Below, piece after piece: positions 60,689 through 64,000 of a DNA stretch of 64,000 nt; position 1 is the stretch's first letter; each line of letters begins with the position of its first letter. The position numbers and the translations under genes are program-made. The DNA lies in NCBI GenBank assembly GCA_033297205.1, contig MU859070.1, positions 186,001 to 250,000 on the forward strand, given 5' to 3'. The stretch is from Pseudoneurospora amorphoporcata (taxonomy: Eukaryota > Ascomycota > Sordariomycetes > Sordariales > Sordariaceae). The notes below the pieces were generated by a model, which did no database searches, was not told the origin of the DNA, and was given only the letters and a program-made list of their open reading frames with translations.

Positions 60689-61647
60689 TCAGGTATAATT
60701 CCGAACGCCTTTCAAGATCCACTGTTCAACCAATCACAAGGTCAGCATTTCCGCTTCAAAGAAACTTCAAGCAAGAAAATGCCCAGTAGGGACAATGGAA
60801 GTAGGCGCAAAAGAGGAGCCAGGTTGAACTTACAACTTCGCCATTGACGACAGTGCTGCCTACACTAACAACCTCGATATCTCCCGGTTGGATCTGCGGT
60901 GGTGGTATAGTGTCAGCATAACCATCTCAAGTCGAGGAAGGTGTACTATGTTTTTGTTGTTGCCCTCTTACCCGTTTCACGCCATCCTTCTCCTCCCACC
61001 AGACCTCCGTATCACCGCCCACGGGTTTGACCTTCTCGTCCGCCGGCCATGGGCTGGTTGGAATCAAATGAGCCTCGACGAACCTGCGCAGGTTGCGCTG
61101 CGCTCTCCCCTGTCCATCCTCCCCTTCGTACGCATTGGCTCCCAGGGCACTGTAGTCTTTCGGATCCTCCCATGGCTTCCGTGGAAGGTGTTCTATAGCC
61201 GAGTTGAGGGGCGCGAGTACCGTTGTGTTCCTGGCGGGATCGTCTAGACGCTGCGACGGAGATTCGATGTTTCTAAGGAAGCTGTGATGGTTGAGATGTC
61301 AGCTGAATACGTGGGCAAGTAGAGTTGGCAGCATTATTTTTGCTTATATGGAATGCGACTCACCCTGCAAAAAGGTTGATGCTCTTATCCCGACCCATAA
61401 CATCTGAAAGCATGACTGAGCTTCCGCCCCCCGCATTCGCGGGGCCGTCTGCTTGGGGCGCTCCAGAAGGCGGCATGGCTGGGCCGAGTCCTCCGACAGC
61501 TTTTACAAGTGGGATTTGTGCGTGGTCGGCCGGTTGCGCCTGCGGTTGTTTCTGTATATCGGAAGCGGCCCGGTGCAGAGGATGAACGAGTTGGGATAAG
61601 GCGATTGCTGCAGTTGGCGCAAGGAAGAGATACGGCGTGAATTTCAT
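60689..61647 (-). CDS. Secreted FAS1 (fasciclin) domain protein
   Basis: Model complement(join(60689..60721,60834..60893,60972..61281,61364..61647)), 228 aa, introns of 82, 78 and 112 nt. The last exon codes only 10 residues, WILKGVRNYT. The start at 61647 opens a signal peptide (MKFTPYLFLAPTAAIALSQL). A Pro/Ala/Gly-rich linker precedes a single FAS1 domain: INLFAGFLRN, NTTVLAPLNSAIEHLP (the conserved TVFAPxxxA-like motif), RNLRRFVEAHLIP and the YH-equivalent end region IEVVSVGSTVVNGEV. No GPI signal is visible at the C-terminus. Fungal single-FAS1 proteins are extracellular or vacuolar/ER proteins linked to adhesion; relatives of this size are often annotated only by the domain. The exact function is unknown. 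Confidence 0.85.
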
Positions 61648-63968
61648 GGCCGTCGCAGACACAACTCAGGTGTTAAGTCTAGTTGAGTTCTCTTCTCTAT
61701 GGTACGATCCGAGTGTTTGGTCACCTGCACAGAGATGTAGGCGTGCGTATCGCATCGCACGTTGTGGCAGAAAACGAAACGAACGGTAGCGAGCGAGCCA
61801 TCGGATTGGATGTCGGCGATGACGTACGTGCGAGCTGGGGGCGGGGAAGCAGTCAATCAGAAGTGATTGCCGCGCTGCTGCTGTGTGCTTCACATCTCGT
61901 GATGACCGTGGACTTTGGGTTGAAGTTGATAAATGCTCGAAAATGATCGACTTAAACTCCACGAAGATCGGAGGTGAAACTGATCTGATTCTGTTGGAAA
62001 TCGCCTCTCCTTTTATTCTGGGTTGGAGCTCATGTAGGCGGGGCAGCTGGCCATGACATTGACAGTCCGCGATGCGCAGGCTCTATCAACAGTGCACTGC
62101 AGTCAACTCTACTCGTTTCTTGACAGCTGGGTATCCATGGACAGCAAGTAATAACGTCAAACACAGGTCCGTCGATGACATTGTCTCGAGCCGGAGAGTA
62201 TCATATGCCACGCGAAGCACAAAAAGCCAACAGGCATTGGTTCATCATCTGACAAGCCTCGACGGCTGAATCGAGCATGGCGGCCAGGGTCATGTATCAG
62301 GTACCCGGAGATGCTGCCCTGACCGCTTTTCAGAGTTCGGTTCGACGTCTGCATTCCCAGACACGTTTGATTACATTTGATGATCCTCGTTTGTACAGCC
62401 TTCCATTTAGTGACGAAGCACTGAGCCAGGCTTTTGATGATGGCCTGGATGGTTGATGCGGAATCTCGAGAATGCTGGGGTTTGTTGGTTGCCAGGTTGC
62501 GTCGATTTTCACATGCCTCAGTCCATCACCCACACGAGAAGCGGCAGCCGCCCGCCTTCGATTGATTGGGGGAGGTGGGGATCTAGCTGGCTTGGGCCCC
62601 TTGGCCGGCTCGTGACTCTTGTGGGGAATCCTGCGGGTAAAGCATGGGGATTGGGCCGGCTCCATTGGGATCGAGAGCGAGGATGAACCAGGCGACCAGG
62701 CGGTTTCTAGCACCTTGGCATTTTGTCAAGTGAGCCAAGGAGTGTGGGCAGTGTGGGGCTGTGGGTGTGTGGATTGGAGATGGAAGCCAAGTGTGGGATT
62801 TCTGGCAAGGGGGTGACAGAATTAAGGGTACACCAAAACTGATATAGATGCGCGTTACCACCTTCGTTTTGGTGGTACTGTTTGCATAGTGACTGGTGTA
62901 CCCCTAGGTAATTCTGTCACCCCCCGCCCTTGCGTGGCATCGAGTGCATCAGCTGCGGCGGACCTTAGAGTCAAAAGGTCCAAAGAAGCTTCTCTCCGAA
63001 AGGATTTCCACTGAAGTTCGGCGAAGGGCCTCGATACGTCTCAACAGGAATTGCACCGGAGTGCGAGTCGCATGGAGCCTCCTGTTTTGCATCTTGAACC
63101 CCACAGTGGAAGGAGTGGGGGAAATGTCTGTGGTTTGATGTAATATTGCCTTATTTTCCCTAGTGTTGTCCGCTTTTGGGTCTGTGGCAAGCCTCGGTAC
63201 ATTTGCCGGACGGCCAGCGCGCAGTCCACCACAGACGTCCACTTTGTCCTCGGCCAGAAATCGGAGGCGAGATCCAAAGCACACAGATGCCGTTAGCCGT
63301 CATTCTTTATGTTCTTTGTCTCGACAGTATTCTGAATCAACAGCACCTCCGTACCGCTTCTTGAGTTGGCGTCGGGTTCTATGGGGATAAAGAGTGAAAT
63401 GTTTCGACAGCTTTTCACCTCGTTTCGGATATCGTCAGGCCGACCTGGATTGGAGAGTGAGAGCAACTCCTCTTGTTGGAGAAAAAGATGGAGATCCCGT
63501 GAATGACAGGGCTACTAGTAATGGAATGTTATGGGGCGACACGCTGCCAGCTGCTTGCTGGACATCGGCTTGCACCTTCCCCAGCACCAGAAACCCCCAG
63601 GTTGTGTGAATATTGGGAGCGAGTTTCACAGGCATTGAACCCATCAAAAAAAGGTTGATCCGATTATTCACACAACCTGACCCCTTGCCGTTTCGCTGAG
63701 AGCCCACCCAACGCTTGACCTCGGCTCACGAATCAGGGTGTCAGCAATTCCAACACAACCCGGCCCCGGTTCCATTGCTAGTGCCCGTGGCTCAGAAGGT
63801 CAAGGTCAAGGTCGACGCTCCCTCACAACCAAATAATAACTAGGCCTGCATTCCTGCCGCTTTTGCAAACTCCTTCTTCTTTCTCTTGACTTGCATCCCT
63901 CTTTTTCTCTCTTTCATCCTCAACCACTTCAGGCTTTTTCTTCCTGTGAGGTACACATCATATTCAAA
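61648..63968. other. Intergenic, 2.3 kb, with a compact inverted repeat
   Basis: This separates the FAS1 gene (minus) from the gene starting at 63969 (plus). It contains the long inverted repeat 62805-62933. Its last 200 bases are C/T-rich, as in a fungal promoter/leader. No gene accepted. Confidence 0.5.
62805..62933. repeat. 129-bp inverted repeat with inner hairpin (MITE-like)
   Basis: The left arm 62805-62834 (GCAAGG...GTGACAGAATTA, then AGGGTACACCA) pairs with the right arm 62894-62933 (TGGTGTACCC, then TAATTCTGTCAC...CCTTGC). The pairing is interrupted by three or four extra bases in the right arm and a G/C run-length difference. Inside, TACCACC (62856-62862) pairs with GGTGGTA (62871-62877) around an 8-nt loop. 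No obvious target duplication flanks it. Confidence 0.85.
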
Positions 63969-64000
63969 ATGGCCCCCAGAGTTATTGTTGTTGGCGGTGG
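63969..64000 (+). CDS. N-terminus of an FAD/NAD-binding protein (3' truncated by the window)
   Basis: The ATG at 63969 sits in the context CAAAATGGC after a pyrimidine-rich leader. It reads MAPRVIVVGG before the window ends. This is the start of a Rossmann GxGxxG dinucleotide-binding fold. The exact opening resembles fungal soluble fumarate reductase (Osm1-type) flavoproteins, but other FAD oxidoreductases begin similarly, so the product cannot be fixed from 10 residues. Confidence 0.6.
   Translation, partial: MAPRVIVVGG

Noticed and set aside
1..64000. Secondary-metabolite cluster suggested by an oxygenase and an MFS pump near the left edge
   Set aside because: No polyketide or peptide synthase, no terpene cyclase and no local regulator lie between or beside them. 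The other neighbours are housekeeping genes.

Overview
The window is nuclear DNA of a filamentous ascomycete, most likely a Sordariomycete close to Neurospora or Sordaria. The evidence is many short introns (about 50-160 nt, GTRNGT donors, YAG acceptors, CTAAC/CTAAT branch motifs), a CAAAATGGC-type start context, typically fungal protein families, and a Fot1/pogo-type transposon whose stop codons look like CpA-to-TpA changes. I saw no bacterial features, no CRISPR array, and no convincing tRNA or rRNA gene. The species call is inference. All gene models were spliced by hand, and every complete model has a total CDS length divisible by three.

Layout, left to right: (1) 3' end of a 2-oxoglutarate/Fe(II) oxygenase-like gene (1-465); a secreted or membrane-anchored protein with one transmembrane segment (1372-2447); a 14-TM-type MFS drug transporter (4051-6337); transcription elongation factor TFIIS (7618-8657). 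(2) On the minus strand, a membrane-anchored cysteine synthase-like enzyme (9296-10666), then on plus an NDUFAF7/MidA-type mitochondrial methyltransferase (11492-13229). (3) A complete 1.9 kb Fot1-like DNA transposon with a TA target duplication, 29-bp terminal inverted repeats and a transposase broken by two in-frame stops (13378-15270), sitting between two convergent genes. (4) Alanyl-tRNA synthetase on minus (15603-19005), with an in-frame mitochondrial-presequence-like extension to 19410. (5) A conserved fungal protein of unknown function (19816-20824), an RCR-like PY-motif membrane protein (21372-22225), an Sfr1/Mei5-like recombination factor (24139-25482), the ERAD factor Hrd3/SEL1L (26232-28940), a WDR89-like WD40 protein (29771-30905), acetoacetyl-CoA thiolase Erg10 (31299-32772), the U5 snRNP GTPase Snu114 (33733-37429), and the Fe-S targeting factor Cia2 (41108-41870). 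(6) A Zn(II)2Cys6 transcription factor preceded by 5.6 kb with no convincing gene (47510-50744), a probable mitochondrial two-TM protein (51823-53459), the Sin3 corepressor (54357-59360), a secreted FAS1-domain protein (60689-61647), and the first 32 bases of an FAD/NAD-binding protein (63969-64000).

The genes do not form a biosynthetic cluster. They are mostly housekeeping functions: transcription elongation and repression, splicing, translation, ERAD, sterol precursor supply, Fe-S assembly and mitochondrial biogenesis. They are arranged as divergent and convergent neighbours with separate promoters. I did not find a clearly undescribed multi-gene system. The observations most worth checking are the probable dual-localisation start arrangement of the alanyl-tRNA synthetase, the RIP-like inactivated Fot1 element, a compact inverted repeat at 62805-62933, a strong hairpin at 25690-25728, an overlapping upstream ORF at the zinc-cluster gene, and the unusually long last intron of SNU114.
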